Shown: positions 9,201-16,678 of the stretch, piece after piece
Layout of the letters: every line of letters starts with the position of its first letter
Numbering within the stretch: position 1 is the stretch's first letter
Program-made: the position numbers and the translations under genes
The notes under the pieces: generated by a model
Seen by the model: the letters and a program-made list of their open reading frames with translations, nothing else
Told to the model about the DNA's origin: nothing
Databases searched by the model: none
DNA from: JADFOB01 sp964651325
GTDB lineage: Bacteria > Planctomycetota > Phycisphaerae > UBA1845
Assembly: GCA_964651325.1 (NCBI GenBank)
Contig: CAZYXP010000025.1
Location: 1-28,376, forward strand
Reading direction: 5' to 3'
Length of the DNA stretch: 28,376 nt

Positions 9201-10004
9201 TTCGACGGCAGCCTCAGCGACGTAGCCGCCGATTTTCTCGGACAGCCCTTTGCGGCCCACGTGCCCCGGCTCTACCACAACAACCGCGATGGCACGTTTA
9301 CCGATGTCGCCAAGAAACTCGGGCTCAACCACGTCTACCTGCCCATGGGGGCCAACTTCGGCGACCTCGACAACGACGGATTCTTGGACATCTACCTGTC
9401 GACCGGGGATCCATCCTATGAGATGCTCACCCCCAACGTCGTACTGCGTAACGCCGGCGGCAAGCGGTTTCAAAACGTGACCCAGTCCGGCGGGCTGGGC
9501 CACCTGCAGAAAGGCCACGGCGTCGCCTTCGCGGACATCGATCAGGACGGCGATCAGGATATCCTCAACCAGCTCGGCGGCTTCTTCCCCGGCGACAAGT
9601 TCCAAAACGCCCTTTACGAGAACCCCGGCCACGGCAATCGTTTCTTGATCCTCGAACTCGTCGGCACACAGACGAATCGTCTGGCTTTCGGTGCGCGGAT
9701 CAAAGTCACGGTCGAGGGGCCGAGTGGGCGGCGAAAGATTCATCGCGCGGTCGGGTCGGTGTCCAGCTTCGGCGGCTCGCCCCATCGACAGGAGATCGGC
9801 TTGGGCGACGCGGCGCGCGTGCCATCGGTCGAGGTGGTCTGGCCCGTTTCCGGTACGAAACAACGTCTTACAGACGTGCCGCTGGACAGTTACTTTCGAA
9901 TCACCGAAGGCGAAGACACGCCGGTGCGCGTGCCCTACCAGCCGATCCCTTTCAAGCTGCGCGTCGGTGGAGCGAAAGCCGAGGAGGCCGACAACGCGGG
10001 TTGA
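6219..10004 (+). CDS. TPR repeat plus FG-GAP/ASPIC-UnbV lipoprotein
   Basis: This is a large exported lipoprotein of about 1261 residues counted from GTG 6219, which has AGG eight bases upstream. The signal peptide core VVIALLFLVGGC carries a clear lipobox. A long TPR array follows (about residues 80-560), with units such as FDPAIAAYRKAASLAPQ, AMLHLKNAINIREDMDAAHA and AVAQYEEAIKTQPDHAPAYF. From about residue 750 there are FG-GAP/VCBS calcium motifs: DFDGDGLLDIV, DFDNDGDLDILVL, DFDNDGDLDLYVG, DFDNDGDVDLYVS and DLDNDGFLDIYLS. An ASPIC/UnbV domain ends the protein (~1154-1220, LAFGARIKV..SSFGGSPHRQEIGLG..VEVVWP). It lies downstream of a shorter protein of the same family and is probably a partner or paralogue. 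The TPR part suggests a scaffold for protein contacts outside the cytoplasm. The start could instead be 5757, but the signal peptide argues against it. Confidence 0.88.
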   Translation: MQLQPPIVARTHSAGACAITGCVVIALLFLVGGCPADEAGDPVVNGSPVAAGADRNRNDSKEPRASHAIPQPDTSGMEFRVARRIKEARARVVKQPDSAESWGVFASVLDAHRLFDPAIAAYRKAASLAPQDFRWAYHLAVALVESGADSETILAGLDRAARLKPDYPPLHVWRGRQLASDGRTDDATAAFLQALTMDPELTAAHREVGLILLAAGDAAGALGHLQRANKAAPGDSATKAALSRAYRAIGDTESAEVVASRAIESTGPAGLVDPLRAEIDALGISSAVCSQRAAAFMEAGRYRDAIGEWLIVAEVRPDDPYVQLGLGRAYLFTGAMDKAMLHLKNAINIREDMDAAHAGLGQLYMARRDVATAIGHFRRAVELGPTEGMARVHLATALLAKQSYEESAQVFEEAASLMTLGAEARCNWGAALAIGGSTDAAVAQYEEAIKTQPDHAPAYFGIGFVLQGLGRYEEAVPYLAVAVQIDAGYGDALLYLGLCYQKLGRLGDALPVYVAALAINPQYPVASAMPSIRAQHDERVRAGIGEPLFAQKPMFDLIARKLFQSEPKYLGSAQAEQLKKDVASKAHTLPERVTLQADLAKELIEIGQPDDGVDAIEEAFRLVAAMPKSQPSPGLYRLRALVYLRQAEVRNCIQRHNKDCCIFPLAGGGIHPEKTPAARAAENYLRFLSAVPDDLGARLLYNIAVMALGDYPQGVIPGLLIPPVAFTSDYDIKRFVDIAPGLGVDTFDLCGGAIADDFDGDGLLDIVTSTYDPGGRLNFFQNKGDGSFEDRSDASGASDQLGGLNCNSVDFDNDGDLDILVLRGAWMYDAGKIRNSLLENDGQGRFADVTVSAGLAFPAYPTQAAAWADFDNDGDLDLYVGNESRVAFEPGAQSFPCQLFVNQGDGTFADRARTAGVTNDRYCKGVAAGDFDNDGDVDLYVSNNGPNRLYRNDGNLIFTDVTESANTADPAGRSFATWFFDYDNDGWLDLFVGAFDGSLSDVAADFLGQPFAAHVPRLYHNNRDGTFTDVAKKLGLNHVYLPMGANFGDLDNDGFLDIYLSTGDPSYEMLTPNVVLRNAGGKRFQNVTQSGGLGHLQKGHGVAFADIDQDGDQDILNQLGGFFPGDKFQNALYENPGHGNRFLILELVGTQTNRLAFGARIKVTVEGPSGRRKIHRAVGSVSSFGGSPHRQEIGLGDAARVPSVEVVWPVSGTKQRLTDVPLDSYFRITEGEDTPVRVPYQPIPFKLRVGGAKAEEADNAG

Positions 10005-10206
10005 ACAAACGCTGTTCAGTGACCGGTGACGACAGAGCCAAGGTTCAAGCTGTCCGGGCTTTTCGCCGCACGGAGACAAAGTGGATTTCCACGCGTTTGT
10101 CGAAGGCCGCGGCCATGCGGGGCTCGGGTTTTCCGGGTGCGTGGGCTGGACAGCGATTGGGCGCGGTTACATCAGGAAACGCGCCGAATGCGCCGTCCCA
10201 TAAGAA

Positions 10207-11466
10207 TCACATCAAAAGCATGATCAGCAACAGCGTGGTCGCGCCGAGGGTAAGCGTGGAAAGAAAACCGGCGATCACGGCGGTTCGGCCGACACCGCCG
10301 AGCGCGCGCAGGTTGACCTCTAGCCCGATCGCGGCCATCGCCAGCGTCAAGACGAGCTTGCCGACCTTGGTCATCATCGCGGAAAGCGGCAGGTCGATCA
10401 TTTCGGTCGCGCCGCCCGCGGCAAAAAGGCCATCAGGGGGAAACACCAAAGTGGGGAGCAGACCAAATGAGTTGAGCAGCGCAAACGCCACAAACCCCCA
10501 GACAAACCAGGGCACAAGCCGGGCATAACGCACCGTTAGCCGCGTGTTTCCGTTCGACTCGCCGGCGTGGTGTTTGGCGTACATGATCGCCAGAACGAAC
10601 ACCAGCGGCGCCAGCATCGTGACACGCACCAGCTTGACGAGCGTGGCCAGCGTGCCCGCGTCGGGGCTGAAGGAGAATCCGGCCGCCACCACCTGCGGGA
10701 CCGCATGGATGGACGTCCCCGCCCAAACACCGAACATGTCATCGTTGATTCCGATGAGTTTGCCAATCACGGGCCAGGCAAGCATCGCCAGAATCCCAAA
10801 GAGATTGACCGCGCCGATGGATAGCACGAGATCGTCATCATCGGCATCGATCAGGGGCGCTACGGCCACGATGGCGCTGTTGCCGCAGATACCCGTGCCG
10901 GTTCCCAGCAACAGCGCAGTTTTCCAGCCAAGCCCCAGGGCCTTGCCGATGTAGTACGAAGCTCCCATCGCCACGCCGATGCCACAGACGGTGATGAACA
11001 GCGCGATGAACCCCACCGAAGCGATGTTGACCAGATTCAACCCCGCGCCCATCAAGACGATCGCCACGGGGATGCCTTTCTTCACCGCATGCCGGCATCC
11101 GGCGGTAATGCCCGCGGGCAGGGCAAACAGGTTGCGCAGCACCAAGCCAAGCAGGATCGCCAAAATCGCGCCGCTGATGGGATGGCGCACGCCCGATTCG
11201 CTCGCCACCGTAAACGGCGCAAACGGCAGTTGATGCGTTATGTAGGCCGTGAGCGCAACACCTCCGGAAAAGGCGTATCCGGCTAGGAGCGTTCGGCGCT
11301 TCGCGGCGGCAGGGGAGGGCGCCGCTCGTTCGGCGACGATGGGGCCGTAGACCCCTTCCATCGAACCAAGAGAGAGAAACGCCTCGGCGCTGAGCGCGGC
11401 CGCATAGGTGCTGCGCTTTCCCGGTCCGGGACCACCATAACTGACCTGAGGCCGTCGAGACGTCAC
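10207..11466 (-). CDS. yeiH: YeiH-family putative sulfate/sulfite exporter
   Basis: This integral membrane protein of 419 residues matches the YeiH/UPF0324 family (PF03601). Family landmarks are GIPVAIVLMGAGLNL, LLLGTGTGICGNSAIVAVAP, and GTSIHAVPQVVAAG followed by VKLVRVTMLAPLVFVLA. Eight to ten hydrophobic helices are visible. The frame begins with GTG at 11466, giving a 70-residue hydrophilic leader before the first helix; ATG at 11361 (385 residues) is an alternative nearer the usual family length but has no clear ribosome binding site. The upstream gene, cysteine dioxygenase, stops only 4 bases before this GTG, so the two are almost certainly one transcript. Cysteine dioxygenation leads to sulfite, and YeiH proteins have been proposed to export sulfur oxyanions, so the pairing makes metabolic sense. 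Substrate is inferred, not shown. Confidence 0.9.
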   Translation of the reverse strand: MTSRRPQVSYGGPGPGKRSTYAAALSAEAFLSLGSMEGVYGPIVAERAAPSPAAAKRRTLLAGYAFSGGVALTAYITHQLPFAPFTVASESGVRHPISGAILAILLGLVLRNLFALPAGITAGCRHAVKKGIPVAIVLMGAGLNLVNIASVGFIALFITVCGIGVAMGASYYIGKALGLGWKTALLLGTGTGICGNSAIVAVAPLIDADDDDLVLSIGAVNLFGILAMLAWPVIGKLIGINDDMFGVWAGTSIHAVPQVVAAGFSFSPDAGTLATLVKLVRVTMLAPLVFVLAIMYAKHHAGESNGNTRLTVRYARLVPWFVWGFVAFALLNSFGLLPTLVFPPDGLFAAGGATEMIDLPLSAMMTKVGKLVLTLAMAAIGLEVNLRALGGVGRTAVIAGFLSTLTLGATTLLLIMLLM

Positions 11467-11470
11467 GAAA

Positions 11471-12025
11471 TCAGATTCCCGCGCCCTGAGACTGTTCCAA
11501 GACCATGGGCCGGAATTCGCCGATGCGAGCGTCGGTCAGCGAATACGTGTCCATCCGGAGCAGCGGAGGCGAGTAAACGTGCAACGTCACGAGATCGTCG
11601 CCGGCGACCTGCAAGTTGGAAACCTGGTGCGTATCGCTGTCCGCCGACGCGGTGACTCCGCCGGTTTGCAGATCGGCAGATGAGACGGCCTTGAGAAGCC
11701 CGCCGGGGCTGCGGTCGAATAGCGTTTCCGTGGCCGTGCCTTTGAGGACGCGAACGCCACAGGTGGATTGAGCGTGGTTGTGGATCGGGCTGCGCTGCCC
11801 GCTTCGCCAGCAGATGGCTAGGGCGTGATACGTCGGTCCGCTGCGGATCAGGTTTCTAAGATACTGCGTTCCGGAAAACCGGACCCACGGCGCGACGTCG
11901 TCGTACGTGATATCCAACGAGCCTAGCTTGTCGACCAGCTCCTCAACGGTCGCCCGGCGATTCAGCGCGTCCAAGAACGAGAATAATGAACCAAGGCTCG
12001 GTGAGAATAGGGACGTTGTGTTCAT
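11471..12025 (-). CDS. cdo: Cysteine dioxygenase type I
   Basis: This is a 184-residue cupin enzyme predicted to oxidise L-cysteine to cysteine sulfinate with Fe(II) and O2. Residues visible from the ATG at 12025: metal ligands H82 and H84 (SPIHNHAQSTCG) and H133 (DTHQVSN); substrate-carboxylate Arg R57 in QYLRNLI; and the T147-H149-Y151 set in VTLHVYSPP that corresponds to Ser153-His155-Tyr157 of the mammalian enzyme. Cys89 sits where mammalian Cys93 lies, so the Cys-Tyr crosslink could form. The frame continues upstream to 12286, but that extension is Arg-rich and low in family similarity, so ATG 12025 (MNTTSLFSPSL) is preferred although its ribosome binding site is weak. The gene lies 4 bases upstream of yeiH and is divergent from hflX. 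Confidence 0.9.
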   Translation of the reverse strand: MNTTSLFSPSLGSLFSFLDALNRRATVEELVDKLGSLDITYDDVAPWVRFSGTQYLRNLIRSGPTYHALAICWRSGQRSPIHNHAQSTCGVRVLKGTATETLFDRSPGGLLKAVSSADLQTGGVTASADSDTHQVSNLQVAGDDLVTLHVYSPPLLRMDTYSLTDARIGEFRPMVLEQSQGAGI

Positions 12026-12268
12026 CCGGATGGGCTCGATCGCGCGCTTCCTTACGCTCCTGCGGTCGGCACGGCCACAATCCGTGTCGGGGATTTCCCG
12101 CATGGTGCCGCCGAGGCGTTGCGCCGGGCCCGGGCGGACACGCTTCATCAACGATATTACGCCTTCGTCGCGGCGCTCTGTCAAGCGCGGCCCCCAATTG
12201 GGCGTGGGCGGAAACGGCGGCAAGCGCCGGTTGGGGCGGGTTCCACGCGCGCCGGTCTGCACGGATGG

Positions 12269-12298
12269 TTGACCTCGGCGAGACAAACGCGATAGGAT
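12269..12298 (+). promoter_or_regulatory. Candidate sigma70-type promoter for hflX
   Basis: TTGACC (12269-12274) and TAGGAT (12293-12298) are separated by 18 bases, a good match to the vegetative -35/-10 arrangement. Transcription would begin near 12305, leaving only about 11 bases before the ATG at 12316. That fits either a very short leader or use of the later in-frame ATG at 12382. Confidence 0.4.
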
Positions 12299-12315
12299 GC
12301 ATTAAGTAACCCAGG

Positions 12316-13734
12316 ATGCAAAATAGTCAGCCACCACACCAACGCAACGAAACACCCCGCGGGCAGCGCGACGGACAGAACATGAGGGATCTGCGCCCGC
12401 GCGACCCCCGTGAGGGACGCGAACGCGCCATGCTCGTATCCGTGCTGCTTCCAGACACCAAAGCCGACCTGCGAGACCCATTGGGCGAACTGCAAGCCCT
12501 GGCGGAATCCGCTGAAACCGTTGTGGTCGACTCGATGATTCAGAAACGCACGTTTATTTCCCCCGGGCATGCTCTGGGCAGGGGCAAACTCGCCGATTTG
12601 GCCACTCGGGTTGAAGAGGGCGACATCGACGTGGTCATCTTCGATAATGATCTCTCAACACGGCAGATTCGCGGGCTGGAAAACGCGGTCGGCGTCAAGG
12701 TGATCGACCGCAGCGAGCTCATTCTAGATATCTTCGCCCTACGCGCACGAACCAAGGAAGCTCAGCTCCAAGTTGAGCTGGCTCAGCTCGAATACACAGC
12801 GCCGCGGCTTCGCGGTCTGTGGACTCACCTCGAACGAATCGCCGGGGCGGGCGGCGCGACGGCAGCGGGTCGGGTCGGTGGGGTGGGCACGCGGGGTCCG
12901 GGCGAGCGGCAGATTGAAATCGATCGCCGCATTGTGAAGGATCGAATCAGCCACCTGAAACGCGAGATTGAGAAGATCGACAAGCGAAAGCAGCGCGAGG
13001 TGAAGTCACGACAAAATCAGTTCACCGTAGCGCTGGTCGGCTACACGAATTCCGGCAAGACGACGCTCTTGAATCGCCTGACGGGAACCCGTCAATTCGC
13101 GGCCGACAAGCTCTTCGCCACGCTGGACACGAAGACGGCTCGTTGGTCGTTGGGGGAGGGGCGGTCCGTCCTGTTGAGTGATACGGTGGGCTTCGTGCGT
13201 GATCTTCCCCCCAAACTTGTGGCCTCGTTTCGGGCCACGCTCGAAGAGGCCATCCACGCGGATTTGTTGCTGCATGTCGTCGATGTTTCCGCGCCCGCCG
13301 CTCGGCGCCAGATGACAGAGGTGGATGAGGTGCTCAAGAGCCTCGACTGCCACGATTTGCCGCAGATCCTCGTGCTCAACAAGATCGACATCGCCGACGA
13401 TGCCTCCATGGCGGAATTGCTCGCGAGAAACCGCGCCGAGACGATTCGTGTGTCCGCCAAAACCGGGGAGGGACTTGACGGGCTCATCGAACATGTCGCG
13501 CGGCGCATGGTCCACGACCTCGTCGAGTTGGTCCTTCTTGTGCCGCACCGTGACGGAAAACTAAGATCGGAGATCACCCAATTGGCGGATGTGCTGGGGT
13601 TTCGATACGTAGAAGAGGGCGTTGAGCTTCGTGTCCGGATGAACCGCGCGCCCTTGTTTCAATTGCGTCAGCGGTATCGGCAGGTTCAGGTGCTCGAGGG
13701 CGATTTGGGACTGGAACCGTCGGATGGGGCTTGA
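12316..13734 (+). CDS. hflX: Ribosome-associated GTPase HflX
   Basis: This cytoplasmic GTPase of 472 residues binds the large ribosomal subunit and is associated with rescue or splitting of stalled ribosomes in stress. The HflX N-terminal domain is recognisable (ERAMLVSVLLPD; FISPGHALGRGKLADL; VIFDNDLSTRQIRGLENAVGVKVIDRSELILDIFALRA read in sequence), then the glycine-rich GTRGPGERQIEIDRR hinge (~194) and a coiled coil. The GTPase motifs are G1 GYTNSGKT (242-249), G3 DTVG (~289), G4 NKID (355-358) and G5 SAKTGEG. A C-terminal domain follows. ATG 12316 has no proper ribosome binding site; ATG 12382 starts closer to the usual family N-terminus. It is divergent from cdo. Confidence 0.95.
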   Translation: MQNSQPPHQRNETPRGQRDGQNMRDLRPRDPREGRERAMLVSVLLPDTKADLRDPLGELQALAESAETVVVDSMIQKRTFISPGHALGRGKLADLATRVEEGDIDVVIFDNDLSTRQIRGLENAVGVKVIDRSELILDIFALRARTKEAQLQVELAQLEYTAPRLRGLWTHLERIAGAGGATAAGRVGGVGTRGPGERQIEIDRRIVKDRISHLKREIEKIDKRKQREVKSRQNQFTVALVGYTNSGKTTLLNRLTGTRQFAADKLFATLDTKTARWSLGEGRSVLLSDTVGFVRDLPPKLVASFRATLEEAIHADLLLHVVDVSAPAARRQMTEVDEVLKSLDCHDLPQILVLNKIDIADDASMAELLARNRAETIRVSAKTGEGLDGLIEHVARRMVHDLVELVLLVPHRDGKLRSEITQLADVLGFRYVEEGVELRVRMNRAPLFQLRQRYRQVQVLEGDLGLEPSDGA

Positions 13735-13754
13735 TGGACACGCTGCTCCTGTAG

Positions 13755-13778
13755 CCCAGCGGCCCACGGCTGGGTTTT
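13755..13778 (+). terminator. Possible intrinsic terminator after hflX
   Basis: Twenty bases after the hflX stop, CCCAGC (13755-13760) and GCTGGG (13769-13774) form a 6-bp GC-rich stem with an 8-base loop, followed at once by TTTT (13775-13778). The T-run is short, and this hairpin also belongs to a cluster of palindromes, so termination is possible rather than certain. Confidence 0.4.
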
Positions 13779-13836
13779 CCGTAGTCCAGGTGCCCTCCGC
13801 TGGCCTTCGCCGAACACACAGCGGGGGGCCGCTGTG
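13755..13836. repeat. Second palindrome array, between hflX and the DUF1570 gene
   Basis: Three inverted repeats lie about 30 bases apart: CCCAGC/GCTGGG (13755-13774), CCAG/CTGG (13786-13803) and a perfect 8-bp CACAGCGG/CCGCTGTG with a GGGG loop (13817-13836). CAGCGG and its complement CCGCTG recur within the array, so alternative long-range pairings are possible. Style and location, just before a signal peptide, resemble the array at 5986-6145. Confidence 0.6.
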
Positions 13837-15286
13837 CTACGCGGGCCGTTTTGTTGCGGGGCCATGCCGTGATCTGCTATGCCTGCTGCTGGCGTTGTTG
13901 CTCGTGCTCCTATCCACTAGCCGTTGGTGCCGCGGCCAAGAGGAAAGCAAGACGATTGAGATTCGGCTGGATCTGCTCACGGGCGGGTCTCTTGTCGGCG
14001 CGGTCGTGGATCGAAACGAGGATGGCATCGTCCTCGTGCGCGACAGGACGCCGTACGTCTTTGCGTGGGCGGAAGTCGAAACGGCCTCGGCCTATCGCGC
14101 TCGCCGCGATTTGATTGCACTCAACGCGAATGATCCGCCGGCGGCGCGGGCTCAGGCACATTTTGAGCTTGCACTGTTCACGCTCTCGCGCGGGCGGAGT
14201 GATCTTGCCCAGAAAGAATTTGCCAAAGCTCGACGACTCGATCCGACCCTCGCGGCGCGCATCACCGCGACTCTTGAAGAGTTTCGTCGGAATCGGCAAG
14301 CCAATCGGGAACGCAAGAAGGACGATCTTCTCCAGCCAATTACTGATCAGCCGTTGCCGGAACAGAGTGAAGGCGATGCCAGCGAGGGCATCTTTCGACA
14401 GCTCGCCCGATCCGATTTGGTTAGTGGCGGGCAATCCTCAAAGGATTATCGGGCCCAAGTGGCGGCGGTTTATGAAGGATTCGGCCGGTCTGTTCGGACG
14501 CACGTGTTCAAGGGTCTTGTGCGGATCGAATCGCCCCATTTCCTGATTTTCACAGATTGGCCGATCGGTGAGCACGAGCGTCTGCAAGGGTGGGTCGAAG
14601 GCATGTATCAGGCTTTGTGCCGCCGGTTCGGACTCGACGCGGATCAGCAGGTGTTTCTCGCGAAATGTCCGGTCTTCTGTTGGCAATCCGCCGCGCGATT
14701 CGCCAAGTTTGCTCGCCTGTACGACGGGCACGAAGCGATCAATGCGGTCGGATACACCCGATCCATTGCGGAGAGCGGCCACGTACACATCGCGATCCTG
14801 CGTCAGGGGACCGACCCCTCGGCGATGGAGCGATTCGCCGGGACGCTCGTACACGAGGGCACCCACGCCTTCCTGCACCGGCTCTATTCCAGCCGCCTGA
14901 TCGCCCATTGGGTCAACGAGGGATTCGCCGAGCTGACCGCGGAAGAAACTCTGAGAGATCGCTACTTCGCGGCGGAAAAAGCGGCTCTGCTCGCAAGGCA
15001 ATATATCCGTTACGAATGGCCGATAACTGATTTGGTATCTGGGACCGGCCCGATTGGGCTACATGAATACCCGTTGGCGTACAGCGTCGTAGAATTCTTG
15101 GACCAGCGCTGCAGCGGCGGGCTGGCCCGTTTCATCAAGGCGCTCAAAGAGGGCCGGACGGTCGAGCGCGCATTGGACGACGTACTTGGGATTAGGGGAT
15201 GGGCCGAGCTTCAGGAGGGGTGGCGGTCGTGGATTACGGATCGCGACCCCTATTTTCGACACCGACCGCCGATTTGGGATCAATAG
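13790..15286 (+). CDS. Secreted DUF1570 protein, putative zinc metallopeptidase
   Basis: About 498 residues from GTG 13790. A strongly hydrophobic signal segment (LLCLLLALLLVLLSTS) is followed by a short beta-rich segment (about residues 62-98, GGSLVGAVVDRNEDGIVLVR), a helical part resembling a single TPR (AHFELALFTLSRGRSDLAQKEFAKARRL), and the DUF1570 domain. That domain has HEGTH (355-359) and NEGFAE (376-381), an HExxH...E arrangement like gluzincins. The protein should therefore be an exported metallopeptidase or a relative of one; activity and substrate are unknown. The frame is open from ATG 13724, overlapping the end of hflX, but that would place 55 residues read through a palindrome array before the signal peptide. 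No in-frame start is really close to the hydrophobic core, so the N-terminus is uncertain. The next gene starts 36 bases on. Confidence 0.82.
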   Translation: MPSAGLRRTHSGGPLCYAGRFVAGPCRDLLCLLLALLLVLLSTSRWCRGQEESKTIEIRLDLLTGGSLVGAVVDRNEDGIVLVRDRTPYVFAWAEVETASAYRARRDLIALNANDPPAARAQAHFELALFTLSRGRSDLAQKEFAKARRLDPTLAARITATLEEFRRNRQANRERKKDDLLQPITDQPLPEQSEGDASEGIFRQLARSDLVSGGQSSKDYRAQVAAVYEGFGRSVRTHVFKGLVRIESPHFLIFTDWPIGEHERLQGWVEGMYQALCRRFGLDADQQVFLAKCPVFCWQSAARFAKFARLYDGHEAINAVGYTRSIAESGHVHIAILRQGTDPSAMERFAGTLVHEGTHAFLHRLYSSRLIAHWVNEGFAELTAEETLRDRYFAAEKAALLARQYIRYEWPITDLVSGTGPIGLHEYPLAYSVVEFLDQRCSGGLARFIKALKEGRTVERALDDVLGIRGWAELQEGWRSWITDRDPYFRHRPPIWDQ

Positions 15287-15322
15287 CGACTACGGGCCCG
15301 CGCTCGTGGATGGATTTTTTCG

Positions 15323-16534
15323 ATGTCGAAACGAGTCAGAAAGCGACTGTTCGACTTGCTGCGCATCGTCATCTGTGTCGGGGCGCTGTGGATCGTGGTG
15401 CGCGGGGTTACCTTGCTCGATCGGGTGACACCGGTTGGCGGTGGACCGGATTTGATCGGCCGCGTCGTAGAGCAGGGCGATTCGATCGTCATCGAATTGC
15501 GCGACGGGCAGCGTCGGGTGCTCGGGATTGACGAAATAGCCGTCAATGAGGACGGTTCAGCCCGCGTTACGCTCGGCTTGATTGCGGCGTGGGCGCAGAG
15601 CGACAAGGCGTTGTTGCTCCTCGCGGTGATCATGCACATGCCGGTCGCGTTGTTTCAAGGGATTCGGCTCAAGTGGTTGCTCGGCGCTCAGGGAATCCGC
15701 CTGTCGTTTTGGGAATGTTCGAAGCTCTCGTGGGCGGGCAACTTTCTGAATTTCGCGACACCGCTCGGTTCCAATGCCGGTGATGTCTTCAAGGCCTATT
15801 TCACTTCGCTACACACCGAAAAGAAAACGGAGGCCGTGACCACGATCGTTATTGACCGGCTTGTCGGATTGGGAAGCCTTCTGCTTGTTGTTGCGCTGAT
15901 CACAACGTTCAGCAGTGTCGAGAGCCGACTGGCGCAGTTTCGACCCTACATGCTGAGCATGCTCGGAATTGGTGCGGCGGCGGTGTTTGTTTATCTGTCG
16001 CCCGTAGTTCGCAGAAGCCCGCTGCCCCAGCAGTTGCTTCGCCGATTGCCACAGCAGAAGCACTTGAAGCGCATCGATGAAACGGCGCGCGCGGTGGCGA
16101 GCAGCAAGGCAACAGTCGTCTTGTCCGTCACGATCACGATCATGCTGCAAGCCCTCGCTTTGGCTGCCTACTTCCTGGTGGCCAAATCGGTGGGCCTGTT
16201 CGCCAACCTTGAAAACATCCTGGAGTATTACTCCTGTTTCTACGTGGGGTCGATTATTCAGGCGTTGCCTGGTCCGCCTCAGGGGCTGGGGACGGTCGAA
16301 TTGGCGTACCGCTATTTCTTCGCACCATTCGGCAGCGCATCGCAGATCATCTGCGTCGCCTTCTTGATTCGATTGCTAGTCCTAACATGCGCTCTACCTG
16401 GTTTGCTGGTGACGCTGACGGGTTCCTACAAACCGGAACGAATCCAAGAGTGGCATGATCAACTCGAGGCCGCGAGTGAATCGATCGATTTGGGCGACGG
16501 CGCAACGCCCGCCGAAACGACGATGGTCCGGTAA
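15323..16534 (+). CDS. Flippase-like/lysylphosphatidylglycerol synthase TM-domain protein
   Basis: This polytopic membrane protein of 403 residues belongs to the UPF0104/LPG-synthase-TM family (PF03706). A basic start (MSKRVRKRL) leads into helix 1 (LRIVICVGALWIVV). A hydrophilic beta-rich insert of about 50 residues comes before helix 2 (LLLLAVIMHMPVALFQGIRL). Family features are WAGNFLNFATPLGSNAGDVFKAYF, VIDRLVGLGSLLLVV and GPPQGLGTVELAYRYFF. There is no C-terminal aminoacyl-transfer domain, so it is not a complete MprF. Such stand-alone proteins are thought to move or help modify lipids or polyprenyl-linked sugars. The insert between helices 1 and 2 would face outward and resembles a segment of the secreted product encoded 36 bases upstream, which suggests the two genes act together. 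Confidence 0.87.
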   Translation: MSKRVRKRLFDLLRIVICVGALWIVVRGVTLLDRVTPVGGGPDLIGRVVEQGDSIVIELRDGQRRVLGIDEIAVNEDGSARVTLGLIAAWAQSDKALLLLAVIMHMPVALFQGIRLKWLLGAQGIRLSFWECSKLSWAGNFLNFATPLGSNAGDVFKAYFTSLHTEKKTEAVTTIVIDRLVGLGSLLLVVALITTFSSVESRLAQFRPYMLSMLGIGAAAVFVYLSPVVRRSPLPQQLLRRLPQQKHLKRIDETARAVASSKATVVLSVTITIMLQALALAAYFLVAKSVGLFANLENILEYYSCFYVGSIIQALPGPPQGLGTVELAYRYFFAPFGSASQIICVAFLIRLLVLTCALPGLLVTLTGSYKPERIQEWHDQLEAASESIDLGDGATPAETTMVR

Positions 16535-16678
16535 CCCAGCTCACAGAAGCGTGCATCAAAGGCTGGATTATCGGCGGAACCGAATTGCTCCACGCCGTGC
16601 TAAGAGGCCGCGCCGACAAGTCCGAAAGAATACGATAGAGCAAGGTGTTTTCGAGATCGTAGCGAGGACGATAGTCGT

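Noticed and set aside
8523..10079. 518-codon ORF on the minus strand opposite the TPR/ASPIC-UnbV gene
   Set aside because: It is a mirror of the repeated calcium-binding motifs. The translation shows runs such as VVVEV and IAVVV that arise from the complement of D-N-D-G-D codons, and the plus strand has clear domains.
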